Assembly (NCBI GenBank): GCA_016715905.1
Contig: JADJXI010000004.1
Location: 62,001-126,000 of the forward strand
Length of the DNA stretch: 64,000 nucleotides
Direction of reading: 5' to 3'
DNA from: Sphingobacteriaceae bacterium
GTDB lineage: Bacteria > Bacteroidota > Bacteroidia > B-17B0 > Aurantibacillaceae
Positions 27,775 through 38,700 of the stretch are shown here, in pieces. The notes beneath the pieces are model-generated. The model saw only the letters and a program-made list of their open reading frames with translations, had not been told where the DNA came from and made no database searches. The first letter of the stretch is position 1. Each line of letters opens with the position of its first letter. Position numbers and translations under genes: made by a program.

Positions 27775-29021
27775 GAGTACAAAGCGCATATATCATATTC
27801 CTTTTCGTGCTTACGTATTCTTCTTTATTTGGGCAATACAATTCTGAATTTATTAAATATGATAAGATGGGCCGAAGTGTTTCGGTTAATCTGGATTACG
27901 ATTTAGCCAGCAACGGAATGAATAATTCGTTGCTAAATAAACTGGTGTTTGGAGGAAATATTGATGATGATTTAAAAGCTTCCTCATCCAAATATCTAAA
28001 TGCAAAAAATAATTTTGGTCTTAATCTATCTTATGATGTTAGTGCTTTTATAAAGGCAAATTCCAAATTTGATTTTTTAATCGAGTTTAAAAATCAGGAA
28101 ATTTTAAATGCTACTTATACCAATGATTTTTACAATTTAATGTTTTACGGAAATCAAATGTATAAAGGTCGTACCGCTAACTTGGCCGGTTCTAATGTAA
28201 ATGCATTGCGTTTTCAAGAAGTGAAATTTGGAGCAATCATTCATCATTTTGATTCGGTTGCAAAAATTGGTATGTCGGTTTCATTTTTAAAAGGTGAGCA
28301 ATTATTTTATTTGAAGACCAATAAAAATTCAAGTTTGTTTACATCCGGAGACGGAAGTGAGCTAATTTTTAATTCTGATTTCAGTATGGCCTTAAGTGAC
28401 ACCACGCAAAAAAGGTTGGGCAGCTTTAATGGAGTAGGAGCAAGTGCAGATATTTATTTTGAAACACCCTATAAAAGTAAAATAGGAAAAAAAAGCATAT
28501 TAATTGTGAATGCAAATAATATCGGTTTTATACATTGGCGTAACAATAGTGTACAATATAACAGCGATTCGGTGCTTCGCTTCAGCGGCTATCACGTAAA
28601 TAATATTATTGATTTAAAAGATTCTACGTTAAATAGAATAAATACCGATAGCATGGCCTTAAGTTTAACCAATGCGCGTACCGAACCTTTTAATGTAAAT
28701 ATTCCAACGAATTTGGTAATTATAAATAAAATTTATTTTGGCCAACAAAAATTTTGTTTATCAACCGGTTTTCGTCACATTTTCAATGCCAATTATAAAC
28801 CTTATGTTTTTGTTGAGCCGGAATTCACGAAGGATAATATAACAGCTTCCTTACATACCGGATATGGAGGGTATGGAAGATTAAATGTAGGATTATCTGT
28901 AACTGCAAATTTAAAAGGATGGTATTTTAGAGTGGGAAGTAATAGTTTGCAGGGTTATGTGTTACCTGCTTCCACCACAGGGCAAAGTTTATTTTTTAGT
29001 ATTGCAAAAAAATTAAAATGA
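27771..29021 (+). CDS. outer membrane protein, DUF5723-like
   Basis: A 416-residue protein with a signal peptide (MRVQSAYIIFLFVLTYSSLFGQ). The body shows alternating beta strands with aromatic belts, and ends with a strand plus KKLK. Conserved stretches such as NFGLNLSYDVSAFIKANSKFD, KFGAIIHHFDSVAKIGMSVSF and FCLSTGFRHIFNANYKPYVF resemble DUF5723 family outer-membrane proteins; the assignment is from pattern recognition. It lies between a lipoprotein gene and a T9SS cargo gene, all joined by 4-bp overlaps. This suggests a membrane anchor for a surface complex. Confidence 0.65.
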   Translation: MRVQSAYIIFLFVLTYSSLFGQYNSEFIKYDKMGRSVSVNLDYDLASNGMNNSLLNKLVFGGNIDDDLKASSSKYLNAKNNFGLNLSYDVSAFIKANSKFDFLIEFKNQEILNATYTNDFYNLMFYGNQMYKGRTANLAGSNVNALRFQEVKFGAIIHHFDSVAKIGMSVSFLKGEQLFYLKTNKNSSLFTSGDGSELIFNSDFSMALSDTTQKRLGSFNGVGASADIYFETPYKSKIGKKSILIVNANNIGFIHWRNNSVQYNSDSVLRFSGYHVNNIIDLKDSTLNRINTDSMALSLTNARTEPFNVNIPTNLVIINKIYFGQQKFCLSTGFRHIFNANYKPYVFVEPEFTKDNITASLHTGYGGYGRLNVGLSVTANLKGWYFRVGSNSLQGYVLPASTTGQSLFFSIAKKLK

Positions 29022-30487
29022 AAAATACTTTAGTATATTTTTTTATTCTATTTTCTTTTTGGAGTTTGGCGCAGCCTCCTTCTCACTTTCATACAAAGCT
29101 TGGTGGTAATGGTATTGATATTGGATATGGAGTATTACAAACTTTAGAAGGTAATTACATTATTACCGGTAGCACAACTTTTTATGGGGCGGGCAATTCA
29201 GATGTGGTCCTAACTAAAATTGATTCCATGGGAGTAACGCTTTGGTCCAAAACTTTGGGAGGGTTTAATAATGATGTAGCAAAAGCAATCATTCAGTTAC
29301 CAGACTCCGGATTTATTATAACCGGATTTACCAATTCTTATGGTAATGGGGGATATGATGCACTTATTATCCGCACAGATAAATTAGGAAATCAGTTGTG
29401 GTTAAAAACCTATGGTGGTTTAGATTGGGACTTTGCATACGATATAATAAAATCCGCCGATGGAAATTTTATTATCTGTGGTAAAACGTCAAGTGAAGGG
29501 AAAGGTAAATACGACGCATTTGCCATAAAGTATGATATAAACGGAATGTTAATTTGGAAAAAACTTTTTGGTGGTGTCGAAAATGATGAATTTAAAGGAG
29601 CATATACTAAAAATGGTAATGAAATATTCTTGGCCGGATCTACAGAAAGTTATGGTGAAATTAATGGTGATATGATTTTATTTAAGTTGAATACCAATGG
29701 TGATTCACTGATGCGAATTATTTATGGCGGACCAGAAAAAGATTTTGCTAATGATATAACCTTAGATAAATTAAATGATATTTATCTGGCAGGAGGTTCT
29801 GAAAGCTTTACTAATGGAAAGTTAGATGCGTTGTTAGTTAAATTTTCACCAACCGGTAATTATATTAATAAAACTAATGATGGTACGGCAACAAGAGATG
29901 AAGAGTTTTTTAAAATTGTGCCTTCGCAATCTAATTTCGGTGATATTGTAGTGATTTTTGCTAAAGATGAAAATCAAGGTACTGCGGTAGATTTTACAAC
30001 CTTTGCCTTAGGCGCTGATTTATTTTTTGTTACGGGTGGCAATAATGGAAGTTTTGGGTATTTGGATGATGAAGAACCCTTTGATATGTGTCCAACTCGC
30101 GATAAAGGATATGCTCAGGTTGGTTATACAAAAAGTTTAAATGCCCTGGATAAAGACATCCTTTTTGTGAAAAGAGATTCAATGATACGGTATGGAAATC
30201 AGGTAGTTGGATTAAAAAAAGAGCGTTCTTTAACTGAGAAAAACTTTAGTATATATCCCAATCCCGTTCAACAAAATGGTGATTTTTCAATAAATTTTTC
30301 AGATATTTACCTTCTTAGTATTAAGGTTTCTGTTTTGGATATGATTGGAAATCAAGTAAAAGAAATTAACATAAATACAAAAGATATAAACAATAAAGTC
30401 AATATTCAGGAATTACCGCAAGGAGTTTACCTTCTGAAAGTACAAAGCCCGGAGCATTGTTTTTATTACAAAATTTCTAAATTATGA
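29018..30487 (+). CDS. secreted repeat protein with T9SS type A sorting domain
   Basis: A 489-residue T9SS cargo protein. After the signal peptide (to about residue 18) there are five to six imperfect repeats of about 50 residues. Each carries a G-x-Y/F-I-I-x-G-x-T/S motif (for example GNYIITGSTTFYGAGNSD, GFIITGFTNSYGNGGYD, GNFIICGKTSSEGKGKYD) followed by a K/I-D-x-x-G-x-x-x-W-x-K motif. This is the pattern of beta-propeller SBBP/delta-60-type repeats. The sorting domain at about residues 410-489 includes FSIYPNPVQQNGDFSINF, LDMIGNQVKE and LPQGVYLLKVQ. It is presumably carried to the surface and linked to the neighbouring outer-membrane proteins. Confidence 0.82.
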   Translation: MKNTLVYFFILFSFWSLAQPPSHFHTKLGGNGIDIGYGVLQTLEGNYIITGSTTFYGAGNSDVVLTKIDSMGVTLWSKTLGGFNNDVAKAIIQLPDSGFIITGFTNSYGNGGYDALIIRTDKLGNQLWLKTYGGLDWDFAYDIIKSADGNFIICGKTSSEGKGKYDAFAIKYDINGMLIWKKLFGGVENDEFKGAYTKNGNEIFLAGSTESYGEINGDMILFKLNTNGDSLMRIIYGGPEKDFANDITLDKLNDIYLAGGSESFTNGKLDALLVKFSPTGNYINKTNDGTATRDEEFFKIVPSQSNFGDIVVIFAKDENQGTAVDFTTFALGADLFFVTGGNNGSFGYLDDEEPFDMCPTRDKGYAQVGYTKSLNALDKDILFVKRDSMIRYGNQVVGLKKERSLTEKNFSIYPNPVQQNGDFSINFSDIYLLSIKVSVLDMIGNQVKEININTKDINNKVNIQELPQGVYLLKVQSPEHCFYYKISKL

Positions 30488-32481
30488 AGTGTACACTACG
30501 TTCGGTTTTTTCTCTGTTTTTTTTCTTTTTGGTGGTATCTGCTGTTGCTCAAATTACCAATACTCGCAAATGGCGTAAAACTGAAAAAGATTCTTTGGAT
30601 AACGCATTAATAGTGTATGATGATAAACGGTATCTTTTGTGCCTTCCTATTTTTGAGCAATTATACAAGCATCATCCGGAAGAAAAATTTCTGAAATATG
30701 TGTATGCTAAATGCGCCATGTATCGTCCGGATAAACATGAAGATTCTTATACCTTATTAAGTGATATTTATTCGCACAATCATAAAGTGGAAGATATAAA
30801 ATATGATATCGCCAAAACTGCCCATCTAACTAATCGTTTTGATATTGCTAATGAATTTGCGGATAAATTTTTGGCTGACAAAAGGACAACCGCTGAAGGA
30901 AAAAAAGACGCACTACATCTTAAAAAATACATTGCTAATGCTATTTACTGGACAGCGAAACCAACCAACGCCGTTATTAAAAATGTTGGAAATGTAATCA
31001 ACACGGAAACGGATGAATACGTTCCGGCCATTACTGCCGATGAAACGGTGATGATTTTTACGCATCGGGGTGATAAATGTAAAGGCGATGTGCAAGATGA
31101 CAGCGAAAAACCGGAAGATATTTATATGTCGGTGAAACAAGATGATCAATTTACTACACCAATTGGTTTAGATAGTATTAATACGGATGTGCACGATGCG
31201 GCTATTTCGTTAAGTCATGATGGTCACATTCTTTTTATTTATCGCGATAATGGAGATGATCACGGAGATATATATCAGAGTTTTTTAATAGGCGATGTTT
31301 TCTCTAAACCATACAAGTTACAAGGCGAAGTAAATACCTATTCCTGGGATGGTCACTGTTCATTATCTCCCGATGGACAAACACTTTTTTTTAGTAGTGA
31401 AAGATCGGGTGGATTTGGCGGAAAAGATATTTGGAAAGCCACTTTAAAATCGGATTCAACTTGGGGGAATATTCAAAACTTGGGAGATTCAATTAATACA
31501 ATTTGGGATGATGATGCCCCTTTTATTCATCCTGATGGTGTAACGCTATATTACTCTTCTAAAGGAAAAACGTCAATGGGTGGGTATGACATTTTTCAGG
31601 CTACTATGTCACAGGATTCAACTTTCAAAGATGTAGAAAACTTGGGTTTCCCAATTAATTCAACCGATGATGATATTTATTTTGTTTTATCTGCAACAGG
31701 TAATAACGGTTATTACAGTAGCGGTAAACACGGTGGTGTTGGTATGAAAGATATTTATTTGATTGAAACCAATTTCAGTTCTAAAAGAAATTTATTATTG
31801 GTAAAAGGTCGTACTTTATCTGATACCACGCCTGTTGAAGCCAAAGTTAAAATTGAAGTGATGACACGCGATAATAGAATATTTCGATCATTTAATTCTA
31901 ACAAAGCTAATGGGCAATATTTAGCAACCTTACCAAAAGGAGCAGAATATAGATTTACCTACACTTATTTAGACCGGGCGCCGGATGTATTTACAATCAG
32001 TACAATGGATATTGTAGGTTATTCTGAAAAAATACATGATGCTATTTGGGACAAACCGGATACAGCAAAGCCGGTAATAACACCTACATTAACTCCAAAT
32101 CCATCTACTTTAGCACCGGTGCCGGAAGATACCTGGGTGGCTAAAACAAAACTGCAAGAAAAAACTATGCGATTTAATAAGGATTATGGAAACATAAGTG
32201 CAGAAGGATTGGAGTTTAAAGTGCAGATTGCCGCTTATAAATTCCCCAAAAATTATTCTTATAAACATTTAAAAAAACACGGAAAGGTGGAGAAGTTATT
32301 ATTGAATGATGGAATTACCCGAATCACCATTGGTGGAGCATTTAATACCATTTCAAAAGCCTGGGAACATAACAAAAAGGTAATAAAAGCCGGCCAACCC
32401 GACGCGTTTGTAACAGCCTTATACAAAGGTAAACGTGTGCAATTGGAAGAATTAGTGAAAATGGGAATTTTTGTAAAGTAA
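30484..32481 (+). CDS. TPR-PD40 repeat protein with SPOR-like C-terminus
   Basis: A 665-residue periplasmic protein with signal peptide (to about residue 22). TPR-like helices cover about residues 35-150. A PD40/WD40-like beta-propeller covers about 160-440, with segments such as GHCSLSPDGQTLFFSSERSGGFGGKDIWKA, APFIHPDGVTLYYSSKGKTSMGGYDIFQA and GNNGYYSSGKHGGVGMKDIYL. A carboxypeptidase-regulatory-like linker and a Pro-rich spacer follow. The last 90 residues (LEFKVQIAAYKFPKNYSY...) resemble a SPOR peptidoglycan-binding domain. The layout resembles PorE but with SPOR in place of OmpA. It is the last gene of the operon and may anchor it to the cell wall. Confidence 0.8.
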   Translation: MKCTLRSVFSLFFFFLVVSAVAQITNTRKWRKTEKDSLDNALIVYDDKRYLLCLPIFEQLYKHHPEEKFLKYVYAKCAMYRPDKHEDSYTLLSDIYSHNHKVEDIKYDIAKTAHLTNRFDIANEFADKFLADKRTTAEGKKDALHLKKYIANAIYWTAKPTNAVIKNVGNVINTETDEYVPAITADETVMIFTHRGDKCKGDVQDDSEKPEDIYMSVKQDDQFTTPIGLDSINTDVHDAAISLSHDGHILFIYRDNGDDHGDIYQSFLIGDVFSKPYKLQGEVNTYSWDGHCSLSPDGQTLFFSSERSGGFGGKDIWKATLKSDSTWGNIQNLGDSINTIWDDDAPFIHPDGVTLYYSSKGKTSMGGYDIFQATMSQDSTFKDVENLGFPINSTDDDIYFVLSATGNNGYYSSGKHGGVGMKDIYLIETNFSSKRNLLLVKGRTLSDTTPVEAKVKIEVMTRDNRIFRSFNSNKANGQYLATLPKGAEYRFTYTYLDRAPDVFTISTMDIVGYSEKIHDAIWDKPDTAKPVITPTLTPNPSTLAPVPEDTWVAKTKLQEKTMRFNKDYGNISAEGLEFKVQIAAYKFPKNYSYKHLKKHGKVEKLLLNDGITRITIGGAFNTISKAWEHNKKVIKAGQPDAFVTALYKGKRVQLEELVKMGIFVK

Positions 32482-32571
32482 AAAAAAGGAATTTACTTAT
32501 ATGATTTAATTCATTGCCTATCATTATAATTTAAATGAATAATTGGTTTATTATTTCTAATTTTACCAATT

Positions 32572-33448
32572 ATGCAAAGCTTTCCTGAGTCGGAATTAAT
32601 TTTAACTTCAGATAAGAGGGTTTATCACATTAACCTGCGTGCTGAAGAAATTGCAGATGATGTTATTGTTGTTGGAGATCAGGGTAGAGTAAAACAAATA
32701 GCTGCTTTTTTTTAGTAGTACCGAATTTTCTACTTCTCACCGTGAGTTTTTTTCAACTACAGGCCTGTATAATGGTAAACGAATTACCGTTTTAAGTACG
32801 GGTATCGGTACAGATAATATTGATATTGTTATGAATGAATTGGACGCTGCAGTCAATATCAATCCGGATACCAGAACAGTTAATAAGGTCCTTAGAAAAT
32901 TAAATGTGATTCGGTTAGGTACTAGTGGAGCGCTGCAAGCATATATTCCTGTAAATGATTTGGTGGTAAGTTCACACGGATTGGGTTTAGATGGATTATT
33001 AAGCTTTTATCATAATTGGGAATCTTATTGCGAAAATGAAATAAGTAAAGCATTTATAACGCATACAAATTGGAACGCAAATTTGCCTTTTCCTTATTGT
33101 GTTAAGAGTGGTGACACGCTTTTAGGAAAATTTTCAAACGGCAATCATGTCGGAATCACGGCCACTGCACCCGGTTTCTATGGTCCTCAAGGTCGTCAAC
33201 TCCGATTAAAGGCCGGAAATAATCAATTAAATGAATTATTAACCGCATTTGATTATAACGGTTTGCACATTACCAATTTCGAAATGGAAACTTCAGCACT
33301 TTACGGATTAGGTAAAATGTTGGGGCATCAGTGTTTAACCGTATGTGTGATTATTGCCAACCGTGTGCGTAAAGAGTTTACTAAAGATTATAATACGAGT
33401 GTGAAAATACTTATTGAGAACTGTTTGAATAAATTAACTGACAAATGA
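32572..33448 (+). pseudogene. udp: uridine phosphorylase-like gene, frameshifted in a T8 run
   Basis: Phosphorolyses uridine to uracil and ribose-1-phosphate. The frame starting at the ATG 32572 encodes about 47 residues (RVYHINLRAEEIADDVIVVGDQGRV) and then hits two adjacent TAG codons at 32713-32718, directly after a run of eight T (32706-32713). Removing one T restores a continuous protein through SSTEFSTSHREFFS and STGIGTDNIDIVMNELDAAVN to the end at 33448. The downstream part carries family marks: GTSGALQAYIPVNDLVVSSHG, then FEMETSALYGLGKMLGH. The cause may be a base-calling error, a real frameshift, or slippage. It overlaps pyrF by 4 bp (ATGA), consistent with a pyrimidine operon. Confidence 0.8.
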
Positions 33449-34269
33449 ATCGAGAAAAATTAATTGAGCAAATAAAGCTGAAAAAAAGTTTTTTATGCGT
33501 TGGCTTGGATCCTGACATTAAAAAGATTCCTCAACACTTATTGAGTCATGATGATGTTATTTATGAGTTTAATGTATCTATTATTGACGCTACGGCCCCG
33601 TATTGTGTAGCTTTTAAACCCAATAATGCCTTTTATGAAGCGTATGGATTGAGTGGGATAGAAAGTCTTGAAAAAACAATAAAGTATATTAAAACGAATT
33701 ATCCGAATCATTTTTTAATTGCAGATGCAAAACGGGGCGATATTGGAAATACCAGCGCAATGTATGCACATGCTTATTTTGAACGATTAAATACCGATGC
33801 TATTACCGTAGCACCTTATATGGGAAGTGATTCTGTGAAGCCATTTTTAGAGTTTAAAAATAAGTGGACCATTTTGCTGGGACTTACCAGTAATGAAGGC
33901 GCTGAAGATTTTCAGCAACTAAAAATTAACGGTAAAGAATTATACTTACATGTAATTGAAAAATGTGCTTCCTGGGGGTCGAAGGAGAATATGATGTTTG
34001 TTGCGGGAGCAACGAAAGCTGAGATGATTTCGGAAATTAGAAAGATAATACCAGATTATTTTTTACTGGTTCCCGGTATTGGAGCTCAAGGTGGAAATTT
34101 GGCGGAAGTTTGTAAGCATGGAATGAATTCGGATATTGGGTTATTGGTGAACTCTAGTCGAAATATTATTTATGCTTCCAATGCTGAAGACTTTGCGGAG
34201 AAAGCCGCCGAGGCCGCTAAAGAAATAGCTCAACAAATGAAATTATTAATCGAAAAATCAAAATTATGA
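33445..34269 (+). CDS. pyrF: orotidine 5'-phosphate decarboxylase (type 2)
   Basis: Decarboxylates OMP to UMP in pyrimidine synthesis. The 274 residues match the longer bacterial type. The barrel begins with [14 protein letters not shown], and the catalytic segment is [23 protein letters not shown] (Lys-Asp network near residue 95). Substrate phosphate binding is indicated by [15 protein letters not shown] and [11 protein letters not shown] near the C-terminus. It overlaps the nucleoside phosphorylase gene upstream and the DUF3467 gene downstream by 4 bp each, so a three-gene operon is likely. Confidence 0.94.
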   Translation: MNREKLIEQIKLKKSFLCVGLDPDIKKIPQHLLSHDDVIYEFNVSIIDATAPYCVAFKPNNAFYEAYGLSGIESLEKTIKYIKTNYPNHFLIADAKRGDIGNTSAMYAHAYFERLNTDAITVAPYMGSDSVKPFLEFKNKWTILLGLTSNEGAEDFQQLKINGKELYLHVIEKCASWGSKENMMFVAGATKAEMISEIRKIIPDYFLLVPGIGAQGGNLAEVCKHGMNSDIGLLVNSSRNIIYASNAEDFAEKAAEAAKEIAQQMKLLIEKSKL

Positions 34270-34580
34270 ACGAAAACAATAACCAGAATCAACCACATTT
34301 AGATATAGAGTTGAGTGAAGAAATTGCTGAAGGTACATATTCCAATTTGGCTATTATTACCCATTCACAAAGTGAATTTGTAATCGATTTTATCAAAATT
34401 ATGCCCGGAGTTCCGAAGGCAAGAGTAAAGTCAAGAATTTTATTAACACCGCAACACGCTAAGCGATTAGTTAAGGCCTTAAGTGAAAATCTTCAGAAAT
34501 TTGAACAAGTTCACGGAAAAATAAAAGAATTTGAGAATGCCTTTCCAATGAACTTTGGAGGACCAACTGCACAAGCTTAA
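34266..34580 (+). CDS. DUF3467 protein
   Basis: A 104-residue soluble protein. It shows the family pattern: an acidic start, [27 protein letters not shown], then AKVKSRILL-like strands ([28 protein letters not shown]) and a Gly/Pro-rich tail. DUF3467 proteins are conserved in Bacteroidota with unknown function. It is coupled to pyrF by a 4-bp overlap and is 1 bp from the convergent DUF58 gene. Confidence 0.85.
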   Translation: MNENNNQNQPHLDIELSEEIAEGTYSNLAIITHSQSEFVIDFIKIMPGVPKARVKSRILLTPQHAKRLVKALSENLQKFEQVHGKIKEFENAFPMNFGGPTAQA

Positions 34581-34581
34581 T

Positions 34582-35493
34582 TTATTTTAGCAGCATATTT
34601 CTTTTAACCAGATAGGTATATAATACTTTATCAAAACCCTCATTAATGTCCGCCTCAACCAATTCAATTTTAAATTGGCCGCATTTAATTTTTAACTCAG
34701 CATTAAATTCATTAATGGATTTTAAATATTGTTCTTTAATTTGATTAGGATTTAATTTTATTTCTTCCCCACTTTCTAAATCAATAAAATGATAAGGTTT
34801 ATTTTCAAAATTAAACTCTAACTCTTTTTTCTTGTCTACCACATGAAAAAGCACCACTTCATGTTTCTTATACATTAGATGTTGCAAAGCTGAAAATAAT
34901 TCGTCATTATTTGCTTGCGATTCAAACATATCACTAAAGATTAGAACTAATGAACGTTTATGAATTATTTCTGCAATTTCATTCAATGCAGAGGCGGCAG
35001 AAGTGGGTTTGTTTTTAAAATCTTGTTCCAGAATATTTTCAAGTTTATTAAAAATGTGTTTAAAGTGCACCGGATAACTTTTAGCCACTAAATGATCTCT
35101 TATTTCACTATCAAATGTCGTTAAACCAACCGCGTCTCTTTGATGTTTAAGCAGTTCGGTTAATGCAGCAGCAGCTTGTACACTAAAATTTAATTTATTA
35201 TCATTTTTATCCAACGGAAAATGCATACTTCCCGAGGTGTCAATTACTATTTGACATCTTAAATTCGTTTCTTCCTCATAGCGCTTTATGAATAATTTCT
35301 CCGTTCTCCCATAAAGTTTCCAATCAATGTGTTTGGTGCTTTCTCCGGTGTTGTACAATCTGTGCTCAGCAAATTCAACAGAAAATCCATGAAAAGGACT
35401 TTTGTGTAGTCCAGTAATAAATCCTTCAACCACCCTTTTAGCGATTAGTTCTAATCCTTTAAATTCTTCTATTTTGGATCTATTGATAGGCAT
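34582..35493 (-). CDS. DUF58 domain-containing protein (vWA-like)
   Basis: A 303-residue soluble protein with the DUF58 signature (TGESTKHIDWKLYGRTEKLFIKRYEEE). A von Willebrand A-like metal site begins at CQIVIDTSGSMHFP, near residue 85, and continues through TTFDSEI and LVLIFSDMFE. In many Bacteroidota DUF58 genes lie next to a MoxR AAA+ ATPase and BatA-type genes; none is in the window, so it is an orphan copy. No transmembrane segment. It is convergent with the pyrF operon. Confidence 0.85.
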   Translation of the reverse strand: MPINRSKIEEFKGLELIAKRVVEGFITGLHKSPFHGFSVEFAEHRLYNTGESTKHIDWKLYGRTEKLFIKRYEEETNLRCQIVIDTSGSMHFPLDKNDNKLNFSVQAAAALTELLKHQRDAVGLTTFDSEIRDHLVAKSYPVHFKHIFNKLENILEQDFKNKPTSAASALNEIAEIIHKRSLVLIFSDMFESQANNDELFSALQHLMYKKHEVVLFHVVDKKKELEFNFENKPYHFIDLESGEEIKLNPNQIKEQYLKSINEFNAELKIKCGQFKIELVEADINEGFDKVLYTYLVKRNMLLK

Positions 35494-35759
35494 TTGTTAA
35501 ATTTAAGTTATTTGTTTAAACTTTATTGACTAAAAAAATATCAACAAATAGAAGCTTGTTAAATTACGCTGATATCAATGCGATTGTATATACTTTAAAA
35601 TCAACAATATAAATAATTTTAGGAAAAATAAACTACCCTAAACTAACCTTAATTTAAGCATTTTAGTTATAAACACTAACTCACTAAAAACAAGCCTATT
35701 AAATTCAAAAACTTTGCTTTTTTTTTCTTATTTTCGTAGAATTCGAGAAATGTGATAAT

Positions 35760-38700
35760 ATGTTAAAACGCTTACGATTTTCAGTTCTATTTGTAGTCTT
35801 CTTTTTGGGTGCAGGTGCACAAATAGACACCAGTTTTTGGTTTGTAGCCCCGGATATTTCAGCAACACTTGGCCAAAGCCCCGTGCAGTTGCATATACAA
35901 ACATATAATCAGGCTGCTACAGTTTATGTTCGCCAACCGGCTAATATTACCGGTGTAAACGCTACACTTACTATTCCCGCGAATACGATTCAGGTTCTCG
36001 ATGTTACTGCTTCTATCACGGCAGTTGAAAGCGCACCTGTGAACTCCGTTAGTACCAAAGGAATGTATATTAGCTCAAATGCTAATATTTCAGCGTACTA
36101 TACTATTGGGGCTGGTGCGAATAAAGAAATGTTGAGTTTAAAAGGTTCTGTTGCCAAAGGCGTCGATTTTTATATTCCGGTACCTAATACATTAACAACT
36201 GCTTTGAGTCCAACGGATGGTGGAGTAGGTTTTGATATTGTTGCAACCGGTACAGGAGTTACGGTACTATTAATTACTCCAAGAACGAATTGCGTTAGTA
36301 GAGCTGCCAATGTCACATTTGCTGTAAGTCTAAATCAGGGAGAAACATTTTCTGTTCGAGATAACAATTCTATTAACCCAAGTGAATTGGATGGTTCTAT
36401 TGTTTCTTCCGATAAGCCAATTGCGGTTACTGTAAGCGGTATGGTAATAAATACAAACACAACTTGTGTATCTTATTACGCCGATCAAATTACTTCAAGC
36501 AATAATCTTGGAAAAAATTACGTGCTCCTTAGAGGTGATGGTAATATTGATATGGGTTATATTTTATCCACAGTTAATGCTACTAGTTTACAGATAACTA
36601 CAGGAACCACTGTTGTGAATACGCTAATTAATTACGGGGAGACATTTACAGTTGATGTTAATTCAGGAATGAGTTATATAAATTCTGATAAACCAATTTA
36701 TGTGATTCATACAAGTGCCTATGGTTGTAAGTTTAGTGGTGCTCAGATTGCGCCTGCTTTTTGCGCAGGTTCGTATACCAATAATTTTACTCGTTTAAGT
36801 GCTGATTCTTTAAATCTCAATTTAATCACCAGATCAGGTTTTCAAAATACATTCACACTTACTAGTAACGGCGTTAATATTCCAATTTCACCTGCTAGTT
36901 TTACGGTTGTACCGGGTTCTTCCGGCGTGTTAGTTGCTGCAAAATTGTATTATCCGGTAGGAACAATTGCAGTGGGGTCACATAACGTGTTAAGAAATAA
37001 TAGAGATTTATTTGGTTTGAGTATTATCAATGGAAGCACAGGTGGAGGTAGTGCTTATGCCAATACAAGCGAATTTAAATCAAATACATTTGTAGTTGCA
37101 AATGCTTTGCCAAGTGCAACAATTTGTTCAAACACAACTTTTACATTAAATGGTTCTATAGGAGGTGGCCCAATAACTGGTATCTGGACACATAATGGCT
37201 TGGGTACATTATCTGGTCCTATCACCCAGTATACTAACAACGTTTATACACCTAACCCTTTAGATACAGTTATTAAACCATTAACCTTTAATTTAACTTC
37301 AACAGGAATTTGTCCGAACATTTCTAATTCGTTTTCACTTTGGGTTACGCAAGCTCCAATTGTAAATGCAGGTATTGATCAAACAATTTGTTCTAATAAT
37401 GCAACTGTACAGTTAGGCGGAAATGTAATCGGCCCAACAAATCAAGGTGTTTGGCAAGTAGTAGCACCGGGTAGCGGAACATTTGTTCCTAATATCAATG
37501 TAATGAATCCGCTTTATAATTGTTCAAATTCAGATACCACCTTAAATAATTTAAAATTTGTATTAACCAGTACAAATAATGCCGGATGTTTACCTGAAAA
37601 TGATACCGTGGTAGTTTACATGAATCACGCGCCATTAGTATTTTCAAGTTTAACGAAACCTATTATTAAATGTTCTAATAGTCCAAACGTATTTCTAAAT
37701 GGCACCATTGCGGGAACCGTTACTTCCACGGGTCAATGGACAACAACAGGCACCGGTTTCTTTAATCCTAATAATCTTTCTTTAATAACTAGTTATGTGC
37801 CTACACCGGCTGATATAGCTACTGGTACGGTACAATTAAAATTAACCACTACAAATAATCAACAATGTTTACCAGTAGCCGACAGTGTAGTTGTATTGTT
37901 TTCGGCACCACCGGTAGTTAATGTTGGAATTGACTTAAATAGCTGCAAAAATAATCCTGTTTTCACCCTTTCAGCAAATATAACAGGAACAATAACCAAT
38001 ACCGGAGAATGGTATGGTGGATCCGGAACTTATTCGCCTTCTAACACCGATCTTAATCCAACTTATACAGCTTCACCGGCAGAAATTTCAGCAGGATTTG
38101 TTGTGTTATCATTTAGTACAACCAATAATGGTTTATGCTTAGGAGTTTCTGATCAACTTCGAATTGATTTCAGGGATGATCCAATTCCGAATTTCAGTGC
38201 GAATATTGTTTGCCTAAATGATTTAACCACCTTTACAGATTTATCAATAAATACGGAACCGTTTGCTACAATCAATTCATGGATATGGAAATACGGGGAT
38301 GGCGCAAGTACGAATTCATTAAATCCGTCATACACTTATACCGCACCGGGCGTTTATACCGTTCAACTGATTGTTGGAAACAGTTATGGCTGTTTAGATT
38401 CAATAACCAAACCTGTTACGATTTATGCTTTACCTGACGCAAGTATGAGTATAACACGTAATTGCGCAGGCTCTGAACAAGAAATTACTTTTACTGATTT
38501 ATCCACTATTTTACCACCTGCAACAATTCCTGATCCAGGCGGATATTATTGGGACTTTGGAGGATTTGGTTTCTCGAATGCGAAGGATACTTCAATTGTA
38601 TTTCCATCACAAGGAATTTATAATATTACGCATATTGTAACGTCTGGTAATGGATGTAAAACTACAATAACACGCTCATTAAATATTACACCAAAACCTT

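Noticed and set aside
32831..33448. Downstream part of udp as a separate 205-residue gene
   Set aside because: It lacks the N-terminal third of the nucleoside phosphorylase fold, and the missing part is present just upstream in a frame shifted by one base.
35713..35736. TTTG and TATTTTCG upstream of the first giant adhesin
   Set aside because: Spacing of only 12 bp is too short for the Bacteroidota -33/-7 pair, and the -7 box is imperfect.
37090..38160. Tandem repeats in the giant adhesins as a CRISPR or DNA-level satellite
   Set aside because: The repeats are protein-level Ig-like domains of about 95 residues with diverged DNA, not near-identical short direct repeats.
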